Origin: Chryseobacterium gleum
GTDB lineage: Bacteria; Bacteroidota; Bacteroidia; Flavobacteriales; Weeksellaceae
Length of the DNA: 64,000 nt
Assembly (NCBI RefSeq): GCF_900636535.1
Contig: NZ_LR134289.1
Coordinates: 1,178,001 to 1,242,000 of the forward strand
Direction: 5' to 3'
The notes beneath the pieces were generated by a model. The model had not been told where the DNA came from, made no database searches, and saw nothing but the letters and a program-made list of their open reading frames with translations. The position numbers and the translations under genes are program-made. Shown here piece by piece: positions 25,279 to 33,750 of this stretch (positions are counted from its first letter, which is position 1; every line of letters begins with the position of its first letter).

Positions 25279-27486
25279 ATGAAAAATATATCTTCAGTAA
25301 TGGATAACAAGCGATTCAGCTATTTTATTATCCTGACATTTATTGCAGGCTCACTCCTGCTGATAGCTGTTCAGCTCAATTCTGCAGGAAATACCAAAGC
25401 GCTGATTCAGAATAACAATACCTTGCTGAGCGAATTACGTTCCAGCAATCATTTAAGGGAGATTGACCGTGATATTCTTGGAGTGGAAAGCAGAATCAGA
25501 GCTTCTATTGCAACGAATGACACCACGCATCTCGAAGGCATTGACCAAAAAATCAGTCAGATTGAAAATTTCCTGGATTCTCTGTCCAAAGACAATGTAA
25601 ATGCTGAGGAAGAAAAGCTGATCCACAGATTAAGCGTTCTTGCCATGGAAAAGAAAACAACCAAAGATAAACTCCTGCACCGTTACCTCTCTGTAGGAAA
25701 CATGGACGACAATACCTCCATTGCCAATCCGCGTGCAAGGAATATTTCCAATGAAATCACCAGAATCACAGCTAAAATATATGAAAGCAGAAAGCTGAAT
25801 ATGGTTGAACTCAGCCAGAAAAGTGAGGAAATGGGGCAGAAAGCAAGATTTTATGACATTTCAATATTGGTCTTACTGATTTTGGGCGGTTCTGTCGTTG
25901 GATATCACATTCTGAGACAGTTTAAACGCCAAAGGTTACTCATAAGCGAACTTGATATTGCGGAGAAAAAAGCATTGGTGGCGGCACAAACCAAGGAAAA
26001 CTTCCTTGCCAATATGAGCCATGAAATCAGAACTCCTTTAAGCGGAATTCTCGGTTTCACCAATTTGCTGCAAAAACGTCCTTTGGATGAAACCTCAGCG
26101 GAATTTGTCTCTTCCATACAGCGTTCCGGAGAAAACCTGATGGCCATCATCAATGACATTCTTGATTTATCCAAAATAGAAGCAGGAATGATGCGCATTA
26201 CCCCTGGAATTTTCAGCATCAACGGTCTGGTTAATTCCGTAGAAACATTTTTTACCGAACGGGCCAAAGAAAAAGGACTTACCATTTCCAGTACGATTGA
26301 ACCTTCCATTCCTGACACTTTGGTGGGAGATGCCACAAGACTGACGCAGATTTTAGTGAACCTCATCGGAAATGCCATAAAATTTACCCACCAGGGAAAT
26401 ATTACTGTTGAAATCTACAGTAAACAGCAAACAGAAAAAGAAGCTGTTCTCGGATTTAAAATTTCAGATACGGGAATTGGAATTGACAAAGAAAAGCTTA
26501 CTGAAATCTTTGAAAGATTCAATCAGGGAGAAGATTCAACGACAAGAAATTACGGAGGAACAGGATTAGGTTTATCCATCGTGAAAAGCTTAATTCTCCT
26601 GCAGAACGGAAACATTGAAGTAAGCAGTGAACCGGGGAAAGGAACTACATTTCACTTTTATATCCCTTACGGAATTGCTGAGGAACAGCTTACTGTTCTG
26701 CCTGCTGCTGATCCGCATTATTTTAAGGATAAATCCAACACACCTCTGAAAGTTCTGGTAGTTGATGACAATGTGATCAATCAAAGCCTGATGAAACATC
26801 TGCTTTCACAATGGAATATTGATTTTCATATTGCATCGAACGGTCTTGAAGCTGTAAGTTATCTTAAAAGCAATGCATGCGATCTGGTTTTAATGGATAT
26901 ACAGATGCCGCACATGGACGGATATGCAGCTACCCAGAAAATCCGGGAAGAACTCAGACTGGATATTCCGATCATCGCAATGACCGCCCATGCCCTGGCA
27001 GGCGAAAGAGAAAGATGCCTGAGCCGTGGGATGAACGAATATATTTCCAAGCCTGTCAATGAAGAAGAGCTGTTTATGCTGATTTCGAAGTTCGGGTTTA
27101 AAGAAACGAATAAAAACGAAAAGAAAACCGAAAATCCATCATCTGACTATCAGTATATTGATCTCTCTTATATGCAGACGGTGAGCGGCGGCGACAAAAG
27201 TTTCGAAAAAATGGTCACGCAACAGTTTATTGAGAACATTCCCAATCATCTACAGAAACTGATAGTGGCTTACGAAAACAAAGATTTTCAGGAGGTGGAA
27301 CTTTGGGCTCACGATCTGAAATCAAGTATTGCCATTATGGGATTACATCCTCTTTTAAAGGAAAAACTCGATATTATTGAGACAACTTCGGGAGAGAACC
27401 CTGATCTTCAAAAGATACTGGCAGAAGTACAGAAAGTTCTGTCAGAAGCAGTTTCAGAAGCTGAAGCATTTTCAAAAACAATTTAA
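25279..27486 (+). CDS. Hybrid sensor kinase with REC and Hpt domains
   Basis: A 735-aa protein. Two membrane segments (about 14-32 and 192-210) frame a helical periplasmic domain with CHASE3-like character. His248 in NMSHEIRTPL is the phosphoacceptor, followed by an HATPase (NLIGNAIKFTHQG, DTGIGIDKEKL, GGTGLGLSIVKSL), a receiver with Asp in LVLMDIQMPHMDG, and a C-terminal Hpt domain with His in WAHDLKSSIAIMG. The full His-Asp-His relay suggests transfer to a separate regulator, most likely the LytTR protein upstream. The old yellow enzyme gene follows after 11 nt. Confidence 0.92.
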   Translation: MKNISSVMDNKRFSYFIILTFIAGSLLLIAVQLNSAGNTKALIQNNNTLLSELRSSNHLREIDRDILGVESRIRASIATNDTTHLEGIDQKISQIENFLDSLSKDNVNAEEEKLIHRLSVLAMEKKTTKDKLLHRYLSVGNMDDNTSIANPRARNISNEITRITAKIYESRKLNMVELSQKSEEMGQKARFYDISILVLLILGGSVVGYHILRQFKRQRLLISELDIAEKKALVAAQTKENFLANMSHEIRTPLSGILGFTNLLQKRPLDETSAEFVSSIQRSGENLMAIINDILDLSKIEAGMMRITPGIFSINGLVNSVETFFTERAKEKGLTISSTIEPSIPDTLVGDATRLTQILVNLIGNAIKFTHQGNITVEIYSKQQTEKEAVLGFKISDTGIGIDKEKLTEIFERFNQGEDSTTRNYGGTGLGLSIVKSLILLQNGNIEVSSEPGKGTTFHFYIPYGIAEEQLTVLPAADPHYFKDKSNTPLKVLVVDDNVINQSLMKHLLSQWNIDFHIASNGLEAVSYLKSNACDLVLMDIQMPHMDGYAATQKIREELRLDIPIIAMTAHALAGERERCLSRGMNEYISKPVNEEELFMLISKFGFKETNKNEKKTENPSSDYQYIDLSYMQTVSGGDKSFEKMVTQQFIENIPNHLQKLIVAYENKDFQEVELWAHDLKSSIAIMGLHPLLKEKLDIIETTSGENPDLQKILAEVQKVLSEAVSEAEAFSKTI

Positions 27487-27497
27487 AAAAAGAAAAA

Positions 27498-28556
27498 ATG
27501 AATTTATTTTCACCCATACACATTCGCAATCTTACCCTAAAGAACAGAATTGTACTATCTCCAATGCAGCAATACAGTGCTGAAAACGGAATTCCCGGCA
27601 ACTGGCACCTTGTCCATCTCGGAAGTCGTGCTGTTGGCGGCGCAGGATTAATTCTTACCGAATGTACAGCTGTTTCAGAAGAAGGTCTGGCTACATTATC
27701 TGATGTAGGAATCTGGAATGATGAGCAGAAAAAAGCCTGGGAAAACATCGTGAATTTTGTACATGAGCAGAATGCCAAAATAGGAATTCAACTCTGGCAC
27801 GCCGGAGGAAAAGGAAGCCTGAAACATCCCAATGAAAGAATGAAACCCCTAACTCCGGAAGAAGGTGCCTGGACGGTAAAATCCTCCTCAGCTCACGAGT
27901 TCAACGGAGTTTTTGCAGAAGAGCTCACCATTGATGAGATCCAGGAACTGAAGACGAAATTCGTTAAAGCAGCTCTTCGTGCCGTTGAAGCAGGTTTTGA
28001 TACCATTGAACTTCACGCAGGCCATGGTTATTTATTTCATCAGTTTTATTCCGCAGTGATCAATAAAAGACAGGATGAATATGGCGGAAGTTTTGAGAAC
28101 AGAATCCGTTTTCTTGTAGAAACCGTTCAGGAAATCAGGAAAGTTATTCCTGCTGAAATGCCTCTGTTCGTAAGAATTTCTGCAGTTGACTATATAGAAT
28201 CGGATAAAGCCTGGACTCTGGAAGACAGCATTAAACTTTCAGAAATCCTTAAAGAAAACGGTGTAGATTTCATTACGGCATCCGGCGGAGGATTTACCAA
28301 TGTAAGCAAGGATAAAGTATTTCCGGGATATCAGGTTCCTTTTGCAAAAGCGATTAAAGAACAGACCGGGATTTTAACAGGAGCTGTCGGAATGATTACA
28401 GAAGCAGAACAGGCCAATGATATTATTGCCAAAGGAGATGCAGATCTGGTAATCATTGCCCGGGAACATCTTAGAGATCCTTATTTTGCTATTCATTCTG
28501 CCAAGACATTAGGTATTGAAACAGAAATTCCGTGGCAGTATAAAAGAGCATATTAA
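27498..28556 (+). CDS. YqjM-like old yellow enzyme (NADH:flavin oxidoreductase)
   Basis: A 352-aa FMN-dependent ene-reductase of the YqjM subclass. N-terminal NRIVLSPMQQYSAENG, the substrate His pair in ELHAGHGYLFHQF, and ITASGGGF and VIIAREHLRDPYF at the C-terminus are typical. It reduces activated carbon-carbon double bonds and is often induced by electrophiles or oxidative stress. The typical YqjM Cys near PMC is Gln here (PMQQYS), so redox tuning may differ. It is cotranscribed with the kinase upstream (11 nt) and the next gene (22 nt). Confidence 0.88.
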   Translation: MNLFSPIHIRNLTLKNRIVLSPMQQYSAENGIPGNWHLVHLGSRAVGGAGLILTECTAVSEEGLATLSDVGIWNDEQKKAWENIVNFVHEQNAKIGIQLWHAGGKGSLKHPNERMKPLTPEEGAWTVKSSSAHEFNGVFAEELTIDEIQELKTKFVKAALRAVEAGFDTIELHAGHGYLFHQFYSAVINKRQDEYGGSFENRIRFLVETVQEIRKVIPAEMPLFVRISAVDYIESDKAWTLEDSIKLSEILKENGVDFITASGGGFTNVSKDKVFPGYQVPFAKAIKEQTGILTGAVGMITEAEQANDIIAKGDADLVIIAREHLRDPYFAIHSAKTLGIETEIPWQYKRAY

Positions 28557-28578
28557 ATTAACCTATAAAAAATCAGTT

Positions 28579-29130
28579 ATGGAAAATCAGGGTGCCTCCG
28601 TAGTGATTACCCATCATATTCTGGATGGAAAACAATCACAGTATGAAAAATGGCTGGACGAAATTGTGCCTGTCACCAAACATTCTGAAGGCTTTATTGA
28701 TCTGCAGATTATTCGGCCGATTCCCGATCTGACTTTTGTGTATACCGTCATTATCCGTTTTGATACGATTAACCATCTTAAAAGCTGGATGGAATCGGAT
28801 AACCGGAAAAAACTCATTGAGAAAGCGAATCCGCTGTTCAGGAAAAACGACCATTATCAGATCAGATCCGGGCTTGATTTTCTTTTTACGACAGAAAATG
28901 AAGGGAATAAAGTTCCGGTACGCTGGAAACAGTTTCTGGCAACGTGGTCTGCCATTTATCCGCTGTCTGTACTTATTCCTGCTTTGATCATTCCTTTTTT
29001 ACGGTTTTTACATATTCCAGCCAATCATTATTCCGACGGATTCATCAATTCCGGAATTATTGTTTTTCTGATGGTGTTTGCCGTCATGCCCAATTATACC
29101 AGACTGATCAAAAAATGGCTGTATAAATAA
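28579..29130 (+). CDS. Antibiotic-biosynthesis-monooxygenase domain fused to membrane tail
   Basis: A 183-aa protein from the ATG at 28579; the frame from 28516 lies inside the previous gene. Residues about 8-95 form an ABM ferredoxin-like domain (VVITHHILDGKQSQYEKWLD, GFIDLQII). The rest holds two hydrophobic helices (about 128-146 and 155-174). ABM domains typically act as small oxygenases or sensors; a membrane-tethered version beside an old yellow enzyme suggests quinone or lipid chemistry, but that is inference. Confidence 0.7.
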   Translation: MENQGASVVITHHILDGKQSQYEKWLDEIVPVTKHSEGFIDLQIIRPIPDLTFVYTVIIRFDTINHLKSWMESDNRKKLIEKANPLFRKNDHYQIRSGLDFLFTTENEGNKVPVRWKQFLATWSAIYPLSVLIPALIIPFLRFLHIPANHYSDGFINSGIIVFLMVFAVMPNYTRLIKKWLYK

Positions 29131-29155
29131 CCACATTTAAAAATTATACTTCATC

Positions 29156-29178
29156 AATCACTGTAAACCACAGTGATT
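29156..29178 (+). terminator. Terminator after the OYE/ABM genes
   Basis: AATCACTGT pairs with ACAGTGATT in a 9-bp stem with a 5-nt loop, followed by a T run to 29183. Confidence 0.85.
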
Positions 29179-29233
29179 TTTTTGTTTTCAGGAACCTCGT
29201 CCTGTTACCATTTGAACCCCACCAGCTTATTCA

Positions 29234-29298
29234 ACGATACTTTCCGCCTGTTGACCGAACAGCAGTAAAAATAAGGACGGCCGGTTTGTAGCTTTACA
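29234..29298 (+). promoter_or_regulatory. LytTR-type direct repeats and promoter (site 2)
   Basis: TTCAACGAT (ACGA at 29234) and TTGACCGAA (CCGA at 29255) are direct repeats 21 bp apart. TTTACA at 29293 lies 38 bp after the second, inside TAGCTTTACA. The second repeat extends to GCCTGTTGACCGAA. No TTG lies at the -33 position, so an activator is expected. Confidence 0.72.
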
Positions 29299-29331
29299 TC
29301 ATCAATAACATAACAATCAAAATCAACAACT

Positions 29332-29889
29332 ATGGAAATCTTACAAACTCCCGAAAACGCACTATCTCACTCAAGCGTAAGTGCCATCATCAATGCACCC
29401 ATTGAAAAAGTGAATATCGCAGACTGGCTGCTTAATCTGCCGGACGCCGAATACCAGCGCTGCTCTACCCAGCATATCGGAGCTGCTATTTCAGTTACTT
29501 TTGATGGCAAACCTGTGTCTTTAAACGTAGAAACCATTGGAGATGCACTGATGGTACAACATTATATCGCAGATGTTCACCGTCCCGATTACTGCCGCAT
29601 GCTTTCCATCTCGGATTCAATTACCAAAAACGGGCGCACAAAAGTTCAGGTCTTATGGGAACTAAAAGTGACAAAGATTGATGAAAACACCTGTCTTTAC
29701 ACCAATGAAATTCATGCGACAGCTACTCCAGAAATGTTTGAATATATGAAAGAACACGGGATCAACCTTGCAGATGCCGCTGCATCCAGACAAGCCGCTT
29801 CTGATGCCCATAATCATGAAGAAACTCCAAATTTTGCAAAAAGCATTGAAAATAAAGCACTGACAGGTCAATATAACCAGCCTTTTTAA
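29332..29889 (+). CDS. Unknown 185-aa protein, possible SRPBCC fold
   Basis: I do not recognise this family. The 185-aa protein lacks a signal peptide and membrane segments. The pattern INAPIEKVNIADWLLNLPD followed by several predicted beta strands hints at an SRPBCC/START-like cup fold, but the support is weak. The C-terminus is polar and helical (AAASRQAASDAHNHEETPN). It is a single gene with a LytTR-type promoter, and the next gene has another. That placement suggests a stress role under the neighbouring two-component system. Confidence 0.6.
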   Translation: MEILQTPENALSHSSVSAIINAPIEKVNIADWLLNLPDAEYQRCSTQHIGAAISVTFDGKPVSLNVETIGDALMVQHYIADVHRPDYCRMLSISDSITKNGRTKVQVLWELKVTKIDENTCLYTNEIHATATPEMFEYMKEHGINLADAAASRQAASDAHNHEETPNFAKSIENKALTGQYNQPF

Positions 29890-29914
29890 AGCAACCAAAT
29901 CCTCTATATCCTCA

Positions 29915-29979
29915 ACGACTCATTTTGCCTTTTCACCGAATAATATTAAAAAAAGGTAAGATTTCGGGATAGCTTTACC
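29915..29979 (+). promoter_or_regulatory. LytTR-type direct repeats and promoter (site 3)
   Basis: CTCAACGAC (ACGA at 29915) and TTCACCGAA (CCGA at 29936) are 21 bp apart, and TTTACC at 29974 lies 38 bp after the second, inside TAGCTTTACC. The second repeat extends to GCCTTTTCACCGAA. There is no -33 TTG. The site drives the bicupin operon at 30018. Confidence 0.75.
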
Positions 29980-30017
29980 ATAACAAACAAAGAGCATTAA
30001 TCACAAAAAATAATATT

Positions 30018-31064
30018 ATGAATCCTTCATCATTAAGTTTCAGATACGGATTAGAAAAAAAAGAACCGCGTACCAGTGACGGTGGTACAACAAGAGGTGC
30101 TTCCGTAAAAGAATTCCCTGCTTCTGTAGGCATTGCAGGAGTTTCCATGAGATTACAGCCCGGAAGTATGAGAGAACTTCACTGGCATGCCAATGCCGCA
30201 GAATGGGCGTATGTGATTTCAGGAACGGTGCGTACCACCATTATCCATCCGGACGGACGAAGTTATACTGATAATTTTGAACCCGGTGACGTATGGTATT
30301 TCCCGAAAGGCTACGGACATTCCATCCAGGCTACCGGAACAGAGGAATGCCACTTTATCCTGATTTTTGACAACGGTAATTTTTCGGAAGACCATACCTT
30401 CAGTGTTACAGATTTTGTTTCAAGTATGCCTCCTGAAATTGTTGCACAGAATTTAGGACTAAGCCTTGAAGAAGTAGCAGAACTTCCTCAGAAAGAAGTT
30501 TACTTTGCAGCAGGAGTTGTTCCGGATGAACTCTCCGTGCATGCCACAGCCCGTCCTGAGGAATCAGACATTGAACTGATAAGTCTTCACCGCTATCCTC
30601 TGCATTCCCAGCAGCCAAGAATCATTCCCGGCGGAGGTCTCCAAAGATTGGTTACGAGTAAGGAATTTCCGATCAGCACCACAATGGCAGGTTCTGTACT
30701 GGAGCTGCAGCCCGGAGCTTTAAGAGAAATGCACTGGCATCCTAATGCCGATGAGTGGCAGTATTTTATATCCGGACAGGCAGAAATGTCGGTATTCCTG
30801 GCAGAAGGAGTTTCTGTTACAGAACAGTTCAATGCCGGTGATGTGGGCTATGTCCCTATGGGAGCCGGGCATTATATCAAAAATACCGGAGATACCGTCT
30901 GTAAAGTATTGATCGGATTTAATAGCGGCACCTATGAGTCCATTGATATCAGCGAGTGGCTGGCAGGAAACCCTAAAGATGTGGTCATTACGAATTTCGG
31001 GCTGAAGGAAGGAGAAATAGAAAAATTTCCGGAAAAGAAAGTATTCATCAAACCTGGAAAATAA
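30018..31064 (+). CDS. Bicupin, oxalate decarboxylase-like
   Basis: A 348-aa protein with two cupin domains. Each shows a metal site: LHWHANAAEWAYVISG with GYGHSI, and MHWHPNADEWQYFISG with GAGHYI. These give the three His and one Glu manganese ligands seen in oxalate decarboxylase. The Bacillus OxdC enzyme is about 385 aa, so this one is slightly short. It has no signal peptide. In the operon it is followed 5 nt later by a DUF1275 gene. Oxalate decarboxylation (proton-consuming) or another organic acid reaction is possible; the active-site lid was not checked. Confidence 0.85.
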   Translation: MNPSSLSFRYGLEKKEPRTSDGGTTRGASVKEFPASVGIAGVSMRLQPGSMRELHWHANAAEWAYVISGTVRTTIIHPDGRSYTDNFEPGDVWYFPKGYGHSIQATGTEECHFILIFDNGNFSEDHTFSVTDFVSSMPPEIVAQNLGLSLEEVAELPQKEVYFAAGVVPDELSVHATARPEESDIELISLHRYPLHSQQPRIIPGGGLQRLVTSKEFPISTTMAGSVLELQPGALREMHWHPNADEWQYFISGQAEMSVFLAEGVSVTEQFNAGDVGYVPMGAGHYIKNTGDTVCKVLIGFNSGTYESIDISEWLAGNPKDVVITNFGLKEGEIEKFPEKKVFIKPGK

Positions 31065-31069
31065 CTCCT

Positions 31070-31762
31070 GTGCTTCCGGAAACAAAAATCCTGCTTCCTG
31101 ACAAAATCGTCAGAACGCAGGAGAAACTGGCAGTATTCCTTGCTTTTATCGCAGGATATACAGATGCTACAGGACTGATACAATGGAAAACCTACGTTTC
31201 TTTTATGAGCGGCAATACAACCCAGTTAGGTGCAGCAGTTTTTAGTGAAAAATATGGTGTTATCATCAGTTCTGTCATTGTAATCAGCTTTTTTCTGGCG
31301 GGGATTTATACAGGAACGTGTCTATCATTATCAAAGAAGCTCAGAAGCACAAAGATGATCTTCTATACAGTTTCCGGAATCATGGTCCTTTACAGTATCA
31401 GTGATTATTATGAAGATATTGCCAATGAAGTGTCTATAGCTGTTATCGGTTTCTCAATGGGTCTTATGAACACCATTGTCACTTCGGTAGGTAACCAAAA
31501 GATCAACACCGATTTTGTGACAGGAACTTTAAACAGCCTGGCAAGAACAGCTGCTCTTTTTGTGATGAGTGATCACGCAGAGGAGCGGAAGGAATACAAA
31601 GTAAATATTTTTCATTTGTTATTCTTATGGATGGGCTTTCTCTCCGGTGCTTCAGCAGCTCCTTTCCTGCTCTTTTATTCAGGAAACTGGACACTGATCT
31701 TTCCGGCAGCCTTACTGCTCATCTGTGCATTCACAATACCAATTCCAACGTTTAAAAACTAA
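31070..31762 (+). CDS. DUF1275 (YoaK-type) membrane protein
   Basis: A 230-aa membrane protein with six predicted helices and the conserved GYTDATG and FMSGNTTQLG blocks of DUF1275. Start is a GTG codon, 5 nt after the bicupin stop; the next in-frame ATG falls inside the conserved block, so GTG is the better choice. Function of the family is unknown. A paralogue lies at 39725-40390, also near a Dps gene. Confidence 0.8.
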   Translation: MLPETKILLPDKIVRTQEKLAVFLAFIAGYTDATGLIQWKTYVSFMSGNTTQLGAAVFSEKYGVIISSVIVISFFLAGIYTGTCLSLSKKLRSTKMIFYTVSGIMVLYSISDYYEDIANEVSIAVIGFSMGLMNTIVTSVGNQKINTDFVTGTLNSLARTAALFVMSDHAEERKEYKVNIFHLLFLWMGFLSGASAAPFLLFYSGNWTLIFPAALLLICAFTIPIPTFKN

Positions 31763-31766
31763 TTCT

Positions 31767-32228
31767 ATGCTACAAAAAAATATGGTTGCCCCTGATTTTA
31801 CATTATTTGCAACCCCGGATCAGAAGATTACCTTATCCGAATTCAGAGGACGAAACGTTATCCTTGCATTTTACCCGGCAGACTGGAGCCCGGTGTGTAG
31901 TGACCAGATGGCATTGTACAACGAAATGCTGAAGTATTTCAAAAAATATGATGCGGAAATTTTCGGAATTTCCGTAGACAGCAAATGGTGCCACCTGGCA
32001 TTTTCACAATCCAGAAACCTGCACTTTCCACTGCTTGCAGACTTTGAAGCCAAAGGAGAAACAGCCAGGAAATATGGTGTTTACAATGACGACGAAGGAG
32101 AATGCAACAGAGCCCTGTTTGTCATCACTAAAGACGGTCTCATCGAATGGAGCTATCTCTCTCCCACCGCCATCAATCCTGGCGCAGACGGAATTTTAGA
32201 AGCATTAGAAAACCTTAACACGAAATAA
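31767..32228 (+). CDS. Peroxiredoxin (AhpC/TSA family)
   Basis: A 153-aa peroxiredoxin from the ATG at 31767; the frame from 31725 adds 14 residues inside the previous gene. The peroxidatic Cys is in DWSPVCSDQ, with the Thr of the usual TPxC replaced by Ser. A second Cys in SVDSKWCHLAF may act in resolution. It reduces hydrogen or organic peroxides in the cytoplasm. It is spaced 4 nt from DUF1275 and 2 nt from the DsbA-like gene, consistent with one operon. Confidence 0.87.
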   Translation: MLQKNMVAPDFTLFATPDQKITLSEFRGRNVILAFYPADWSPVCSDQMALYNEMLKYFKKYDAEIFGISVDSKWCHLAFSQSRNLHFPLLADFEAKGETARKYGVYNDDEGECNRALFVITKDGLIEWSYLSPTAINPGADGILEALENLNTK

Positions 32229-32230
32229 TT

Positions 32231-32749
32231 ATGTCACTTAAACCATCAGTCAGCAATGCTGACCACACTCAGGGCAACTCAGATGCCAGCTTAGTCATTG
32301 TAGAATACGGGGATTATCAGTGTCCTTACTGCGGAGCAGCCTATCCGGTTCTTAAAGAATTAATGAAAGAATTCGGAAATCAGATCAGATTTGTATTCAG
32401 AAATTTTCCGCTGTCAGAAATGCATCAGTATGCAAGAACGGCAGCGCTGGCGGCAGAAGCGGCAGCTTTGCAGGGAAAATTCTGGGAAATGCATGATGCT
32501 ATTTATGAAAACCAAGAATATCTGAATGCTGATCTTCCGTTAAAGCTTGCAGAAAAACTGGGTTTAAATATCCCTCAGTTCAAAGCTGATATTCATAAGA
32601 AGGAATTAGCAGAAAAGGTAGATACAGACTTTGAAAGCGGTATCATCAGCGGCGTGAACGGAACGCCTTCATTTTTCATTAACGGAAATAAATTCAATGG
32701 CGGTGCAGAAGATCTTTTTCAATTGGTACGAGAAAATGCAGCCTATTAA
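32231..32749 (+). CDS. DsbA-family thioredoxin-fold protein
   Basis: A 172-aa protein with the CPYC redox motif in YGDYQCPYCGAAYPVL and cis-Pro in GVNGTPSFFING. It belongs to the DsbA/Thioredoxin_4 family but lacks a signal peptide, so it probably works in the cytoplasm. It may recycle the peroxiredoxin, which precedes it by 2 nt. The alpha/beta hydrolase remnant follows after 47 nt. Confidence 0.85.
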   Translation: MSLKPSVSNADHTQGNSDASLVIVEYGDYQCPYCGAAYPVLKELMKEFGNQIRFVFRNFPLSEMHQYARTAALAAEAAALQGKFWEMHDAIYENQEYLNADLPLKLAEKLGLNIPQFKADIHKKELAEKVDTDFESGIISGVNGTPSFFINGNKFNGGAEDLFQLVRENAAY

Positions 32750-32796
32750 TCAGAAAAATATTTAAAAATCAATTCATAACATTAAAAATAAACAAC

Positions 32797-33618
32797 ATGA
32801 GCACATTAACCTTAAAAGACGGAACAGAAATTTTTTACAAAGATCAGGGAGAAGGACCTGTATTAATGTTTCACCACGGATAGCCTTTATCATCTGATGA
32901 TTGGGATGCACAGGTAATCTTTTTCCTTAAGAAAGGCTACAGAGTGGTTACCCACGACAGAAGAGGCCACGGGCGTTCCAGCCAGAATATCTACAATCAC
33001 ACTATTGAACAATATGCATCTGATGCTGCAGAACTGGTTGAATTTTTAGACTTGAAAGATGTTGTACACATCGGACATTCAACAGGTGGTGGTGAAGTGA
33101 TCCGTTATGTGAATAAATATTCCAATGGAAGAGCTAAGAAAGCGGTTCTGATCAGCGCCATTCCACCGGTAATGGTGAAAAGTGAGAATAATCCTGACGG
33201 CGTTCCTATGGAGGTTTTCGACAATATAAGGGAACAGACGATGAACAACAGAAATCAGTTTTACTATGATCTGACTTTCCCTTTCTACGGCTACAACAGA
33301 GAAGGAGCGAACGTAAAAGATGGAATTCAGAGAAACTGGTGGAGACAAGGGCTAATGGGAGGAATCGTGGCACATTATGATGGGATCAAAGCCTTTTCAG
33401 AAACCGATTTAACCGAAGACTTAAAAGCTGTTGACATTCCTGTTTTGGTAATGCATGGCGAAGATGACCAGATCGTTCCTATTGCCAATGCGGCATTAAA
33501 ATCAATTAAATTATTAAAGAACGGAAAGCTGATCACGTATCCGGGATTCCCTCATGGTATGCCGACTACAGAGCATCCAACCATCAACAAAGACCTTCTT
33601 GAATTTATCAGATCTTAA
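32797..33618 (+). pseudogene. Alpha/beta hydrolase broken by an amber codon
   Basis: The frame begins at ATG 32797 and would be 273 aa, exactly the length of the intact gene at 46369-47190, with about 95 percent identical residues. Codon 29 is TAG at 32881-32883, where the intact copy has TGG (Trp of HHGWPL, the oxyanion motif). A restart at GTG 32944 would give 224 aa without that motif. The rest keeps the nucleophile motif GHSTGG and catalytic HGMP, so the loss is recent. A sequencing error or recoding is possible but unsupported. Confidence 0.85.
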
Positions 33619-33643
33619 AAACAATCTCTTTTTCAATATATTT

Positions 33644-33668
33644 AAGATGAACTTTACTGGTTCATCTT
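33644..33668 (+). terminator. Terminator of the bicupin operon
   Basis: AAGATGAAC pairs with GTTCATCTT in a 9-bp stem with a 7-nt loop, followed by a T run. It lies 25 nt after the hydrolase remnant. Confidence 0.85.
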
Positions 33669-33750
33669 TTTTATTTCAGGTATTGTAACCACTCACATGC
33701 AGATCTTTTTCAATTTTTCCTATCTTTAAACTTTCAAGTAAGAATTTTCT

